A stretch of 11,857 nucleotides of DNA from Ardenticatenia bacterium. GTDB taxonomy: Bacteria > Chloroflexota > Anaerolineae > Aggregatilineales > Ch27. The stretch is from positions 1 to 11,857 of the forward strand of contig JALSTC010000469.1 of assembly GCA_026983935.1 (NCBI GenBank), written 5' to 3'. The position numbers were made by a program, and so were the translations under genes. The notes beneath the pieces were generated by a model, which searched no databases, had not been told where the DNA came from, and saw nothing but the letters and a program-made list of their open reading frames with translations. Shown here piece after piece: positions 1 through 7,842 of the stretch; positions within the stretch are counted from its first letter, which is position 1, and the number at the start of each line of letters is the position of its first letter.

Positions 1-8
1 GCAAGGGT

Positions 9-17
9 TGTTATAAT
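9..17 (+). promoter_or_regulatory. Extended -10 promoter for the asp23-fakA operon
   Basis: The sequence TGTTATAAT is a perfect extended -10 element (TG, one base, TATAAT at 12-17). The -35 position falls outside the window, so it cannot be judged. Transcription would start near base 24, leaving a leader of about 80 nt before the ATG at 107. That leader holds only a weak hairpin (GGGA 38-41 with TCCC 48-51). This is the only clear sigma-70-like promoter in the left block, and the downstream genes are packed closely enough to be read from it. Confidence 0.6.
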
Positions 18-106
18 AGGGAAAGACGCCAGCGCCCGGGAACAATGTCCCCGCACTGGTGTGATCTGACAGAACTTGTGACGAAAGTTGACGGAACAGG
101 CAAACT

Positions 107-466
107 ATGAGTGAAGAACGGGTTATTCCGGGCGACATTCACATTGCCCCCGCGGCAATCGCCTCCATTGCCAGCCGGGCAGCGCTGGAGAGCTACGGCG
201 TTGTCGGTATGGCAACGGCCAACCTCGCTTCCGAAGTGGCCGCGGCGCTGTCCCGCGATCCCAATCGCGGGGTTGAGGTCACTATCGAAGACGATGAGAT
301 CACCATTGATCTCTATGTGATCATTGAATACGGGACACGCATCGCTACCGTCGCCAACAGCCTGATCAATGCGGTGCGCTATCAGGTAGAAAAAAGCGTC
401 GGTATGCCTGTCGCCCAGGTCAATGTCCATGTGCAAGGACTGCGCGTCACCCATCCGGACGCCTGA
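107..466 (+). CDS. Asp23/Gls24 family envelope stress response protein (YloU-like)
   Basis: A 119-residue soluble protein with no signal peptide or membrane segment. It shows the Asp23/Gls24 pattern: IHIAPAAIASIASRAALESYGVVGM near the N terminus, then an alternating strand segment (EVTIEDDEITIDLYVIIEYG), an amphipathic helix, and the closing strand VNVHVQGL. In Firmicutes, members are abundant cytosolic proteins held at the membrane through partners and linked to cell-wall stress; the biochemical role is not settled. The gene is first in the block and lies 20 bp before fakA, the same pairing as yloU-yloV in Bacillus. The ATG at 107 has a weak AGG six bases upstream. Full length for the family. 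The family call is firm; the function is only general. Confidence 0.88.
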   Translation: MSEERVIPGDIHIAPAAIASIASRAALESYGVVGMATANLASEVAAALSRDPNRGVEVTIEDDEITIDLYVIIEYGTRIATVANSLINAVRYQVEKSVGMPVAQVNVHVQGLRVTHPDA

Positions 467-486
467 GAATTAGAGAGAACCCACGC

Positions 487-2184
487 ATGACCGAGCAAAC
501 AACCACACAACCGCAGCATCTCACGCTGGATGGACAGCAGCTCAAGGGGTTGCTGCTCGCCGGTATGGCCTGGCTGGAGCAGCACTATCAGATTGTCAAC
601 CAGCTTAATGTCTTCCCCGTCCCCGACGGCGACACCGGCATCAATATGCTGCTGACCATGCAGAGCGCCTGGGCCGAAATTGCTGAGTTGGAAGACACAC
701 ACGTCGGCCAGATTATGCGCAAGTTTGCCAGGGGGGCGGTCAACGGGTCGCGCGGGAACTCCGGCGTGATCCTTTCACAGATATGGCGCGGTTTCAGTGT
801 GGCACTCCGGGAACGGGAAATCCTGGACGCCCAGGCCTTTGCCGAGGCGTGCCAGACCGGCGTGAAATTCGCCTATGATGCGGCCCCCAAGCCCGCCCGT
901 GAGGGTACTATCCTGACCGTCGTCCGTGAGGCGTCCGAGGTTGTCCAGGAATGCGTGGAAAATGAAAGAGACCTCACAGCGATCATGGCTCGTTTCGTCG
1001 AGCAGGCCAACGATGCCCTGATTCGTACGCCGGATATGCTGCCGGTGCTGAAGGAGGCAGGTGTCGTCGATTCCGGCGGGCAGGGGCTGACGTACATATT
1101 TGAGGGGATGCTGCGCCGCCTGCGCGGCGAGTCGCTTGAAGCCGAAATGGAGAAGTCAGCATCCGTCGTCCCGGTGCGGAAGCCTGCCCCGGTGATGAGC
1201 GCCGCCGAATTTGGGCATCCCTATGATGTGCAGTTGCTGCTGCGCGGACAGGAGCTTGATGTGGCGAAGATCCGCGCTGCCATCGAGGCAATGGGTGATT
1301 CGGCGATCGTGACCAGTGACGGCGAGAGCACCGTCAAGATTCATGTGCATGTCTATGATCCCGGCAGGCCGATCAGCTACGCCTCGCGGCTGGGTGTTGT
1401 GGGCGATGTGGTCGTGGAGAACATGTACGAGCAGTATCTGGAAAATGTCGGGGCGGGGCCCCTGGCTGAACCCCCGCCCGCGCCAGCGGTTGAACTGACC
1501 CCGGAAGACGTGGCCGTGCTGGCCATTGCGCCGGGCGATGGCCTGGCCCGCATATTCTATGAGCAGGGCGCGGCCCGGCTGGTCAGCGGCGGCCAGACGA
1601 TGAACCCCAGCACCGAAGAGATTTTCGCGGCGCTGCAGGAAATCCCTTCGGAGAAAATCGTTATCCTGCCTAACAACAGCAATGTTATCCTGGCTGCTCA
1701 GCAGGCGGCCAGAAAGGCCAGAGACAAAACCGTCGCCATTGTGCCCAGCAAGAATATTCCGCAGGGCATCAGCGCCATGCTCTTCTACGCCAATGCCCAT
1801 ATGAACGAAGATCAGCGCCATGACATGGACACTATTGTTCGCGGTATGCGCGAGTCGCTTGATCTGGTTCTCTCCGGCGAAGTGACCACCGCCGTGCGCA
1901 GCGTCCATATGGATGGCGTGCGGGCCAAAGCGGGTCAGTTGATCGGCCTGCTGGAAGACAGGCTTGTCGTTGCCGGCGATGACCTGGCCCAGGTCACCAG
2001 CGATCTGGTCGGGGCGGTGGATGCCGATGAATACGAGCTGGTCACGCTGTATTACGGCGCAGACGTTGATGGCATCAAAGCACGGGCGCTGGGAGAAGTG
2101 CTTGAATCCACCTATGGCGATCTCAGTTTCGAGGTTATTTACGGCGGACAGCCGCATTATCATTTCCTGTTGAGCGTCGAGTAA
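487..2184 (+). CDS. fakA: Fatty acid kinase FakA / DAK2-domain protein (YloV family)
   Basis: 565 residues, usual size for the FakA/YloV family. The N-terminal DhaL (DAK2) kinase domain covers about 10-210. It contains NVFPVPDGDTG (41-51), whose aspartates hold Mg-ATP, GSRGNSG (87-93), and DSGGQG (195-200). The middle domain (about 240-320) carries HVH at 286-288. The C-terminal domain (about 335-565) follows a Pro-rich linker (324-335). In S. aureus, FakA phosphorylates fatty acids bound to FakB, giving acyl-phosphate for PlsX/PlsY. Two FakB-like genes follow directly, which supports that role over dihydroxyacetone phosphorylation. The ATG at 487 has AGAGAG upstream. Odd point: the middle domain reads YDVQLLL where I expect a YCTEFLL-like stretch, so the metal-site cysteine appears to be Asp. 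Substrate is inferred from family and context. Confidence 0.88.
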   Translation: MTEQTTTQPQHLTLDGQQLKGLLLAGMAWLEQHYQIVNQLNVFPVPDGDTGINMLLTMQSAWAEIAELEDTHVGQIMRKFARGAVNGSRGNSGVILSQIWRGFSVALREREILDAQAFAEACQTGVKFAYDAAPKPAREGTILTVVREASEVVQECVENERDLTAIMARFVEQANDALIRTPDMLPVLKEAGVVDSGGQGLTYIFEGMLRRLRGESLEAEMEKSASVVPVRKPAPVMSAAEFGHPYDVQLLLRGQELDVAKIRAAIEAMGDSAIVTSDGESTVKIHVHVYDPGRPISYASRLGVVGDVVVENMYEQYLENVGAGPLAEPPPAPAVELTPEDVAVLAIAPGDGLARIFYEQGAARLVSGGQTMNPSTEEIFAALQEIPSEKIVILPNNSNVILAAQQAARKARDKTVAIVPSKNIPQGISAMLFYANAHMNEDQRHDMDTIVRGMRESLDLVLSGEVTTAVRSVHMDGVRAKAGQLIGLLEDRLVVAGDDLAQVTSDLVGAVDADEYELVTLYYGADVDGIKARALGEVLESTYGDLSFEVIYGGQPHYHFLLSVE

Positions 2185-2236
2185 GCCGTGCGTGCATTCA
2201 TGCCAGCCGGCAGAAGCATATCGGCGAATCTGCAGC

Positions 2237-2242
2237 AGGGAG
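2237..2242 (+). promoter_or_regulatory. Ribosome binding site setting a TTG start for the first DegV gene
   Basis: AGGGAG lies nine bases before the TTG at 2252. The alternative GTG at 2192 has no comparable site, sits eight bases after the fakA stop, and would add 20 residues (HSCQPAEAYRRIC...) unlike any DegV N terminus. With TTG, the protein opens with SKIRIVTDSS, the normal DegV beginning. Confidence 0.65.
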
Positions 2243-2251
2243 AAGCAGGCG

Positions 2252-3121
2252 TTGAGTAAAATTCGTATTGTTACGGACAGTTCAGCGCAGTTTCTGGACC
2301 CGGCCCTTGTCCGGAGGCATGGGATCACCATTGTGCCGGTGACCATTCGCTTTGGTGATCGGGCGTTCCGTGAGGGCGTCGATCTCGATGCAGAGGGCTT
2401 TTTTCACTACATTCTGACGGAGGGCATGCCCCCGCCAACCCTGGAAGCGCCTTCTGTTGCCGATTACACTGAAGCGATCTCCCGCGTGATGTATGAGACG
2501 GATCGCATTCTTGTGCTCACTATGGCACGCGGGCTGAGTGATTCATGGCACAATGCTCAGGCCGCCGCGCATCTGCTGCAGGGGCGGTGTGACATTGTGG
2601 TGGTTGACTCGATGACCACCTCAATCGGGCTGGGTTTTCTTGTGGAAACGGCGGCCCGTGCTGCAGAGGCCACCGCGTCGCTGGAGAGTGTTGTGCGCAT
2701 CGTGCGGGGTGCTGTGCCCCGCGTGTATGCCGTTTTCTACGTGGAGACGCTGGACTACCTGCTGCGTGCCCGCCTGATCGGGGAGGCGCAGGCCATTCTG
2801 GGTAAGATGCTGGGGATCAAGGCATTCCTGACCATCGAGGATGGCGAACTGATCACGATGGAAAAGGCCCGCACGCGATCCCAGGCCGTGGACAAACTGA
2901 TCGAGTTCGTTGCGGAATTCGCCACGTTGAATAATCTGGTTATTCTGCAGAACACGCCGCAGATTACCGAGCAGACGCGACTCTTGCAGGATCGGCTGGC
3001 ATTGGAATTCAACGGACGGGATTTCCCGGTGATGATGTACGGCCCGACGCTGGGGACGCACCTGGGGCCGGATGGGGTTGGCCTCGTTGTCTATGAGGCA
3101 GAGGAAGAGGTCAGCCTGTGA
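2252..3121 (+). CDS. DegV/FakB-like fatty-acid-binding protein, divergent copy
   Basis: 289 residues from the TTG start, normal for DegV. FakB/DegV proteins bind one fatty acid and present its carboxylate to FakA. Family marks are IVTDSS (6-11), VVDSMTTSIGLGFLVE (117-132) and TLGTHLGPDGVG (266-277), including the carboxylate-side His 270 and an intact GP turn. Three pocket motifs deviate: the usual T-S-x-P-S is TLEAPS (63-68), LSGTY is LSDSW (95-99), and the GGRIG stretch after the LxxL helix is RARLIG (172-177). It follows fakA by 67 bp and overlaps the next DegV gene by four bases (GTGA), so the two are probably translationally coupled. The DegV family is certain. Whether this copy still binds a fatty acid, or a different ligand, is open. 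Confidence 0.85.
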   Translation: MSKIRIVTDSSAQFLDPALVRRHGITIVPVTIRFGDRAFREGVDLDAEGFFHYILTEGMPPPTLEAPSVADYTEAISRVMYETDRILVLTMARGLSDSWHNAQAAAHLLQGRCDIVVVDSMTTSIGLGFLVETAARAAEATASLESVVRIVRGAVPRVYAVFYVETLDYLLRARLIGEAQAILGKMLGIKAFLTIEDGELITMEKARTRSQAVDKLIEFVAEFATLNNLVILQNTPQITEQTRLLQDRLALEFNGRDFPVMMYGPTLGTHLGPDGVGLVVYEAEEEVSL

Positions 3122-3975
3122 CGGCTCCGGTTATCAAGGTTATCACCGACAGCGTGTGTGACGTGCCCGTGGATGTGGCCGCCCGGCTGGATATCACCGT
3201 TGTCCCGGCGGTGGTCAACATCGGCCAGGAGAGCTATCTGGATGACGGCATTCAGATCACGCGGGAGGAATTCTATCGGCGGCTGCCCACGCTCCGTGAA
3301 CTGCCCACCACATCGGCCTGCCCACTGGGCGTCACGCAGGAATTGATGGCGGCCAAAGCCGCGGAAGCCGATCACCTGATTCTGATCACCACGCCCGCGC
3401 ATCTGAGCGGCATCTATAACACCTTCCATGTGGCTGCGGAAGCCGTCGCGCCGGGCAGGTACACATTGATCGATTCGGGGCAAATTACAATGGGCATGGG
3501 GTTTCTGGTCATTGCGGCGGCGGAAGCTGCCGCCGCAGGGGCTGACGTGGCAGCCATCCGGGCGATACTGGATCAGATGCAGCCTCGAATCCATGTCTTC
3601 GGGGCGTTGAACACACTCGAAAATCTGCGGAAGAGCGGGCGCATCGGCTGGGCGATGGCCATCACCAGCCAGCTTCTTCAGATTAAACCGCTGATCGAGG
3701 TCACGCAGGGCAAGGTTACACCGCTGGCCCGCATTCGCACTTTTAAGCGAGCCACGGAGCGGCTGCGCCAGCTTGCTCTTGACCTTGCGCCGCTGGAGCG
3801 GCTGGCCGTCCTGCACACCGGGAATCCGGAAGGTGCGGAGGCGCTGCGCGATTCGCTCGCTGCTGTCTTTCCCCCGGCGCAAACCCCGGTTGTACACGTT
3901 AACCCGGCGCTGGGAACCCATGTAGCCGCCAGAGGACTGGGGATAGCCCTGGTCACGCAATCACAGGCAAACTGA
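3118..3975 (+). CDS. DegV/FakB-like fatty-acid-binding protein, canonical copy
   Basis: 285 residues from a GTG start that overlaps the previous stop by four bases; a strong GAGGAAGAGG lies seven bases upstream. It keeps the usual pocket motifs: VITDS (8-12), TTSACP (64-69), LSGIY (96-100), LIDSGQITMGMGF (117-129), and SGRIG (173-177) followed by QLLQIKPLIEV. The late GTH (266-268) is kept, but the following GPG turn is VAARG. It should deliver fatty acids to FakA encoded two genes upstream. It is clearly a paralogue of the preceding gene but far diverged from it, so the duplication is old or the two came together separately. The next gene, recG, starts two bases after its stop. Confidence 0.87.
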   Translation: MTAPVIKVITDSVCDVPVDVAARLDITVVPAVVNIGQESYLDDGIQITREEFYRRLPTLRELPTTSACPLGVTQELMAAKAAEADHLILITTPAHLSGIYNTFHVAAEAVAPGRYTLIDSGQITMGMGFLVIAAAEAAAAGADVAAIRAILDQMQPRIHVFGALNTLENLRKSGRIGWAMAITSQLLQIKPLIEVTQGKVTPLARIRTFKRATERLRQLALDLAPLERLAVLHTGNPEGAEALRDSLAAVFPPAQTPVVHVNPALGTHVAARGLGIALVTQSQAN

Positions 3976-3977
3976 TT

Positions 3978-6587
3978 ATGCCATCTGCATTGGAAACACT
4001 GGTTAAAATTCTAAAGCTGGAACGCGAGCAGGGATACAAGAACACGGCCGTGATCGGCGGGCTGGGCGCTTTCGCGGAGAACTGGCAGCGCGATGCGCAT
4101 GCCCAGGCCCGCCGTCCGGAGCATCATGTCCTGGTGGATGAACTGGCCGGATTGATGCGCGAATATGAGACGCTCACCGATCGCCAGGCCCGACACAACA
4201 GCGTGAAGTATATGCTGGGGCGCATCACCGGACGCATCCCCGCCCCGGCAGGCGCTTCGGTGGTGACCGAGGAAGCGCCCACCGTGCCGGAGCAGCCACC
4301 GCCGCCCCCTGCCAGGGAGAAACCGCGCGAACCCCGACGGACCGCACCGCCCAGAGAGAAGCCGCGCAGACGGAAGCCTGTGGAGTCGCTGCCTCCTGAT
4401 CGGGAGAGGCCACGTCCGGGCGTTGAGGAAGCGCCATCCGCCGGGCAGCCGGTCTCCCATCCCAAGCCGCGCCGCAAACCGCGTCCAGAGCTGGATGTTG
4501 AAGAAGCCGCTGAGCGACTGCACGGCCTGGAATCACCGGTAACCGTTGTCGAGCGGGTCGGGGAGCGCATGGCCGAGAGACTGGCCAGGCTGGGCATCCA
4601 TACCGTGCAGGATTTACTCTATCATCTGCCGCGCCGCTATGACGATTACACGCGCCTGCTGCCAATCAACAAAGTGCGGCCCGGCGAAACGACCACGCTG
4701 ATCGGTACGGTGCGTCAGAGCGACGTACTTAAAGGGCGGGGCGGGCGCGAGTTCCTGCGGGTCATCATGGATGACGGCACGGGATCGCTGCAGGTCGCGT
4801 TCTTCGGGCAGGCCTATCTGCGCAACCAGCTCAAACGCGGCACGCAGCTTGTCGTGAGTGGCAAGGTTGATCTGTATCTGGGCAAACCGGCGATGACTAA
4901 CCCGGAATGGGAGCTGCTGGAATACGACAATTTGCATACGCGGGCCATCGTGCCGGTTTATCCCCTGACGAAGGGCATCAGTGCCCGCACCATGCGCCGT
5001 ATCATGAAGAGCACGGTGGATTACTGGTCGCCGCGCCTGCCGGATTACATGCCGGAGAGCGTGCTCGATCGCGCCGGGCTGGTTGACCTGGGCTGGGCAC
5101 TGCGGCAGGTGCACTTTCCGGAGAACTGGGATTATCTACATTATGCCCGTGAGCGGCTGGCCTTCGATGAACTGTTCCTGATCCAGATGGCCATGCTGGC
5201 CCGGCGGCGGGCCTGGCAGAAAGTGCCCGCCGTCCCGCAGCCTGTCAGCGATGATTGGCTGGAAGCGGCGTTGGAACGCCTGCCCTTCTCCCTGACGGGG
5301 GCGCAGCGCCGTGCCCTTGATGCCATCCGGGCGGACATGGCGGGCGATATCCCGATGAACCGCCTGCTGCAAGGAGATGTCGGGTCGGGCAAGACGGTTG
5401 TGGCAGCGCTGGCAATGGGCATCGCTGTGCAAAACGGCGGGCAGGCCGCATTGATGGCCCCGACGGGCATTCTGGCCGAGCAGCATTACCGCTCGCTTTC
5501 GCGGCTGCTGGCTGAGCTTCCGCTGGAGAAGGATGTCGTGGTGCGGCTGCTGACCGGTGCTACGCCGCCCGCCGAACGTGAGGCAGTCCTGCAGGGGTTG
5601 ACCGATGGCAGCGTGCATGTCGTCATCGGCACGCATGCCCTGATTCAGAGCGGGGTCGAATTTGCCAACCTGACGCTGGCCATCATTGACGAGCAGCACC
5701 GCTTTGGGGTGGCACAGCGCGGCGCACTGCGGAGCAAGGGCACCAATCCCCACCTGCTGGTCATGACCGCCACACCGATCCCGCGCACGCTGGCCCTGAC
5801 CCTGCATGCCGATCTTGACCTGACCATCATTGACGAGATGCCGCCGGGACGCACCCCGGTCGAAACGCATCTGCTGACCGAGCGTGAGCGCGAGCGTGCC
5901 TACAGCTTCATTGACAGCCAGATCGAAAAGGGCCGCCAGGCATTCATCGTGTATCCGCTGGTGGAAGGCGATGGTGACGAGGACAGCGAGGCCCAGGCTG
6001 CCGTGACCGAGTATGAGCGCCTGAGCCGGGATATTTTCCCCCGCTGGCGGTTGGGTCTGCTGCATGGACGGCTGCCGTCTGATGAAAAGGAAGCGGTCAT
6101 GGCGGCTTTCCAGGCGGGAGAAATTGACATTCTGGTCAGCACCTCGGTTGTTGAGGTCGGGATTGATGTGCCTAATGCCACCGTGATCCTGATCGAGGGC
6201 GCTAACCGCTTCGGGCTGGCGCAGTTGCATCAGTTCCGGGGCCGGGTGGGGCGCGGCGAGCATCCTTCTTACTGTCTGCTCATCGGCGAAACCGAAACCG
6301 AGGATGCCCGCAAACGGCTGGAAGCAATGGTGCGCACTACCGATGGCTTTGAGCTGGCCGAAATTGACTTCAAGCTGCGCGGCGCGGGCGATCTGCTGGG
6401 CACGCGGCAGAGCGGCCTCAGCGGGCGGCTCCGTTTTGGCGGGGATATGTACCCGCCGCTGGTTGCGCTGGCTCAGCGTGAGGCGCGGACGCTCTATGAA
6501 GAAGACCCCGATCTCTCGCTGCCGGAGCATCGGCTGCTGGCGGAAAGAGTCGGGATGTGGCAGACTAAGGAAACCGACCTGAGCTAG
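3978..6587 (+). CDS. recG: ATP-dependent DNA helicase RecG with long N-terminal extension
   Basis: RecG reverses stalled replication forks and branch-migrates Holliday junctions. 869 residues, against about 690 in E. coli. The wedge/OB region spans about 187-320 (LARLGIHTVQDLLYHLPRRYDDY, then the OB strands). Helicase motifs: Walker A GDVGSGKT (466-473), DEQH box (571-574), TATP (597-600), STSVVEVGIDVPNA (721-734), and QLHQFRGRVGRG (749-760). RGAGDLLGTRQSG (801-813) lies in the C-terminal region tied to translocation. All catalytic motifs are intact. The extra length is N-terminal: a helical segment (1-92) and a linker (about 95-170) very rich in Pro, Arg and Glu. The ATG lies two bases after the DegV stop, with only a weak AGG upstream. 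The enzyme call is certain; the extension's role is unknown. Confidence 0.97.
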   Translation: MPSALETLVKILKLEREQGYKNTAVIGGLGAFAENWQRDAHAQARRPEHHVLVDELAGLMREYETLTDRQARHNSVKYMLGRITGRIPAPAGASVVTEEAPTVPEQPPPPPAREKPREPRRTAPPREKPRRRKPVESLPPDRERPRPGVEEAPSAGQPVSHPKPRRKPRPELDVEEAAERLHGLESPVTVVERVGERMAERLARLGIHTVQDLLYHLPRRYDDYTRLLPINKVRPGETTTLIGTVRQSDVLKGRGGREFLRVIMDDGTGSLQVAFFGQAYLRNQLKRGTQLVVSGKVDLYLGKPAMTNPEWELLEYDNLHTRAIVPVYPLTKGISARTMRRIMKSTVDYWSPRLPDYMPESVLDRAGLVDLGWALRQVHFPENWDYLHYARERLAFDELFLIQMAMLARRRAWQKVPAVPQPVSDDWLEAALERLPFSLTGAQRRALDAIRADMAGDIPMNRLLQGDVGSGKTVVAALAMGIAVQNGGQAALMAPTGILAEQHYRSLSRLLAELPLEKDVVVRLLTGATPPAEREAVLQGLTDGSVHVVIGTHALIQSGVEFANLTLAIIDEQHRFGVAQRGALRSKGTNPHLLVMTATPIPRTLALTLHADLDLTIIDEMPPGRTPVETHLLTERERERAYSFIDSQIEKGRQAFIVYPLVEGDGDEDSEAQAAVTEYERLSRDIFPRWRLGLLHGRLPSDEKEAVMAAFQAGEIDILVSTSVVEVGIDVPNATVILIEGANRFGLAQLHQFRGRVGRGEHPSYCLLIGETETEDARKRLEAMVRTTDGFELAEIDFKLRGAGDLLGTRQSGLSGRLRFGGDMYPPLVALAQREARTLYEEDPDLSLPEHRLLAERVGMWQTKETDLS

Positions 6588-6612
6588 TCGCGATTGACAT
6601 TGATTGGCATTC

Positions 6613-6616
6613 GAGG
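6613..6616 (+). promoter_or_regulatory. Ribosome binding site fixing the coaD ATG
   Basis: GAGG sits eight bases before the ATG at 6625. An in-frame TTG at 6604 would add seven residues (AFEDNA...) with no site upstream. CoaD proteins normally begin two to five residues before the YPxSFDP motif, which fits the ATG. Confidence 0.65.
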
Positions 6617-6624
6617 ATAACGCC

Positions 6625-7152
6625 ATGCGCAGGGCACTCTATCCTGCATCATTCGACCCGATCCATTACGGCCATATTGACATCGCCCAGCGGGCCGCCC
6701 GCCTGTTTGATGAGCTGATCATCGGGGTGTATGACCGCCCCAATAAACGCCTGCTGTTTGATGCTGGCGAGCGGCTTGCGCTGGTGGAAAAATCGCTGCA
6801 GCATATCCCAAATGTCCGGGTTGCGATATATGGCGGTTTGACTGTAGACTATGCACGTGAGGTGGGCGCGATCGCTATCATCCGCGGGCTGCGGGTCTTT
6901 TCCGATTTTGAGCTGGAATTCCGCATGGCGCTGGCCAATCGGCGTCTGGCCCCGGATATCGAGATCGTCAACCTGATTGCGGGGGAAGCCTACGTTCACC
7001 TCAGTTCCAGTACGGTGCGCGAGATCGCTTCATTGGGGGGCGATGTCAGTACGATGGTTCCGCTGCATGTGCAGGAGGCGCTGCGCCAGCGGTTCACCGA
7101 ACTGAATCAGAGTGATGACCGACCGGTATACATGATCAGCATGACGGATTAA
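6625..7152 (+). CDS. coaD: Phosphopantetheine adenylyltransferase
   Basis: Transfers AMP from ATP to 4'-phosphopantetheine to give dephospho-CoA, the next-to-last step of coenzyme A synthesis. 175 residues from the ATG, slightly above the usual 160-170. It opens with YPASFDPIHYGH (6-17), the nucleotidyltransferase motif containing HxGH (14-17). IIRGLRVFSDFELEFRMALANR (85-106) is the conserved pantetheine-binding helix region. SSSTVREIASLGGDV (127-141) is the second nucleotide-binding motif. All are intact; one small change is Ala for the usual Gly in YPGSFDP. The tail after about 160 is extra. The gene follows recG by 37 bp. In many genomes rsmD sits between these two; it is absent here. Confidence 0.96.
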   Translation: MRRALYPASFDPIHYGHIDIAQRAARLFDELIIGVYDRPNKRLLFDAGERLALVEKSLQHIPNVRVAIYGGLTVDYAREVGAIAIIRGLRVFSDFELEFRMALANRRLAPDIEIVNLIAGEAYVHLSSSTVREIASLGGDVSTMVPLHVQEALRQRFTELNQSDDRPVYMISMTD

Positions 7153-7169
7153 TTGCGGGGAGCATTCTT

Positions 7170-7724
7170 ATGGATATCCAGCATCTTGTTGACCGCCTGG
7201 AAGACCTGATTGACGAGGGACGGCATATCCCGCTCAGCAGATATACGCTCATTGATGAGGAGCGTGCCCTGGAACTCATTGACCAGATGCGCATTTCGAT
7301 CCCAGAAGAGATCGAGAAAGCACGGCGTGTGCTTCAGCAGCGCGATCGAGTCATGGCCCAGGCAAACGAAGAGGCAGAGCGGCTGGTCAACCTGGCCAAA
7401 GAGCAGGGGGATGCCCTGATCTCACGGGAAGCGATTGCCCAGGCCGCCCAGAGTCGGGCCGCCAACATCATCGAGCAGGCCCGGCGAGAAGCGGAAGCGA
7501 TCCAGGCCGATGCAGACAGGTACGTGATGGAAGTGCTGAGCAAGCTGGAAAGCGAATTGATCCGCACGCTGACCGTCGTTCGCAATGGCATTAATGTGGT
7601 CAATCAGCAGGGCGCTGTGGCAGAAATGCCGCAGGAACAGCCCGCCGCTTCTGCGCCACCGGCACAGCTTCAGGCTAAGGTCGTGGCGGAGGTTTCCGTC
7701 CCTGCTGATCAGAGCGGTGACTGA
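7170..7724 (+). CDS. Coiled-coil protein resembling mycobacterial SepIVA (DivIVA-like)
   Basis: 184 residues, soluble, no signal or membrane segment. Residues 1-30 form a head (VDRLEDLIDEGRHIPLSRYT). Residues 31-130 are mostly charged alpha-helix with coiled-coil character (EEIEKARRVLQQRDRVMAQA, then repeated AxxEAE/AEAI turns). A conserved-looking end, DRYVMEVLSKLESELIRTL, spans 116-134. Residues 150-184 are a Pro/Ala/Gln tail. From memory, the head, the LELID...IPEEI stretch and the DxYV...KLxxxE...TL end match Mycobacterium tuberculosis Rv2927c (SepIVA), which acts in envelope growth and division. In actinobacteria, a gene of this type also lies near rsmD-coaD. A GGGG site sits eight bases before the ATG, and the gene is 17 bp after coaD. 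ATP synthase subunit B-like annotations would reflect helix composition only. The role is inferred. Confidence 0.7.
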   Translation: MDIQHLVDRLEDLIDEGRHIPLSRYTLIDEERALELIDQMRISIPEEIEKARRVLQQRDRVMAQANEEAERLVNLAKEQGDALISREAIAQAAQSRAANIIEQARREAEAIQADADRYVMEVLSKLESELIRTLTVVRNGINVVNQQGAVAEMPQEQPAASAPPAQLQAKVVAEVSVPADQSGD

Positions 7725-7822
7725 GGGTCTCCAACCCTGGCCGCGTGGCATGGATTTCGGTGTTCCCGCGCCTGCCTGCCGCCGCGTTTTGACCGTTAAT
7801 TGAAAGTTGTCGGGCCTGCCTG

Positions 7823-7842
7823 TGAGTGGGTTCAGCCGCTCA
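7823..7842. terminator. Weak hairpin in the convergent gap, possible bidirectional terminator
   Basis: TGAGTGG (7823-7829) can pair with CCGCTCA (7836-7842): seven pairs, one of them G-T, with a six-base loop. It overlaps the stop codon of the kinase gene on the - strand. No T-run follows on either side, so it lacks the classic intrinsic form. A smaller hairpin (AGGGT 7724-7728 with ACCCT 7734-7738) directly follows the coiled-coil gene. The 107-bp gap between the two converging operons holds nothing else I can recognise. Confidence 0.25.

Noticed and set aside
88..93. TTGACG resembling a -35 element just before asp23
   Set aside because: No room for a -10 element before the ATG at 107, and a better promoter lies at 9-17.
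1156..2346. 396-codon open frame on the - strand opposite fakA
   Set aside because: Antisense shadow of a clear FakA frame; no family pattern and no ribosome site that stands out.
6594..6621. TTGACA with GATAAC 16 bases downstream, possible internal promoter for coaD
   Set aside because: The start of transcription would fall at or just past the coaD ATG, and the same bases hold its ribosome binding site. The -35 match is probably chance.
5136..6626. Long open frame (496 codons) on the - strand inside recG
   Set aside because: It lies entirely opposite intact helicase motifs, has a composition typical of a GC-rich antisense frame (many His, Gln, Arg), and shows no recognisable domain.
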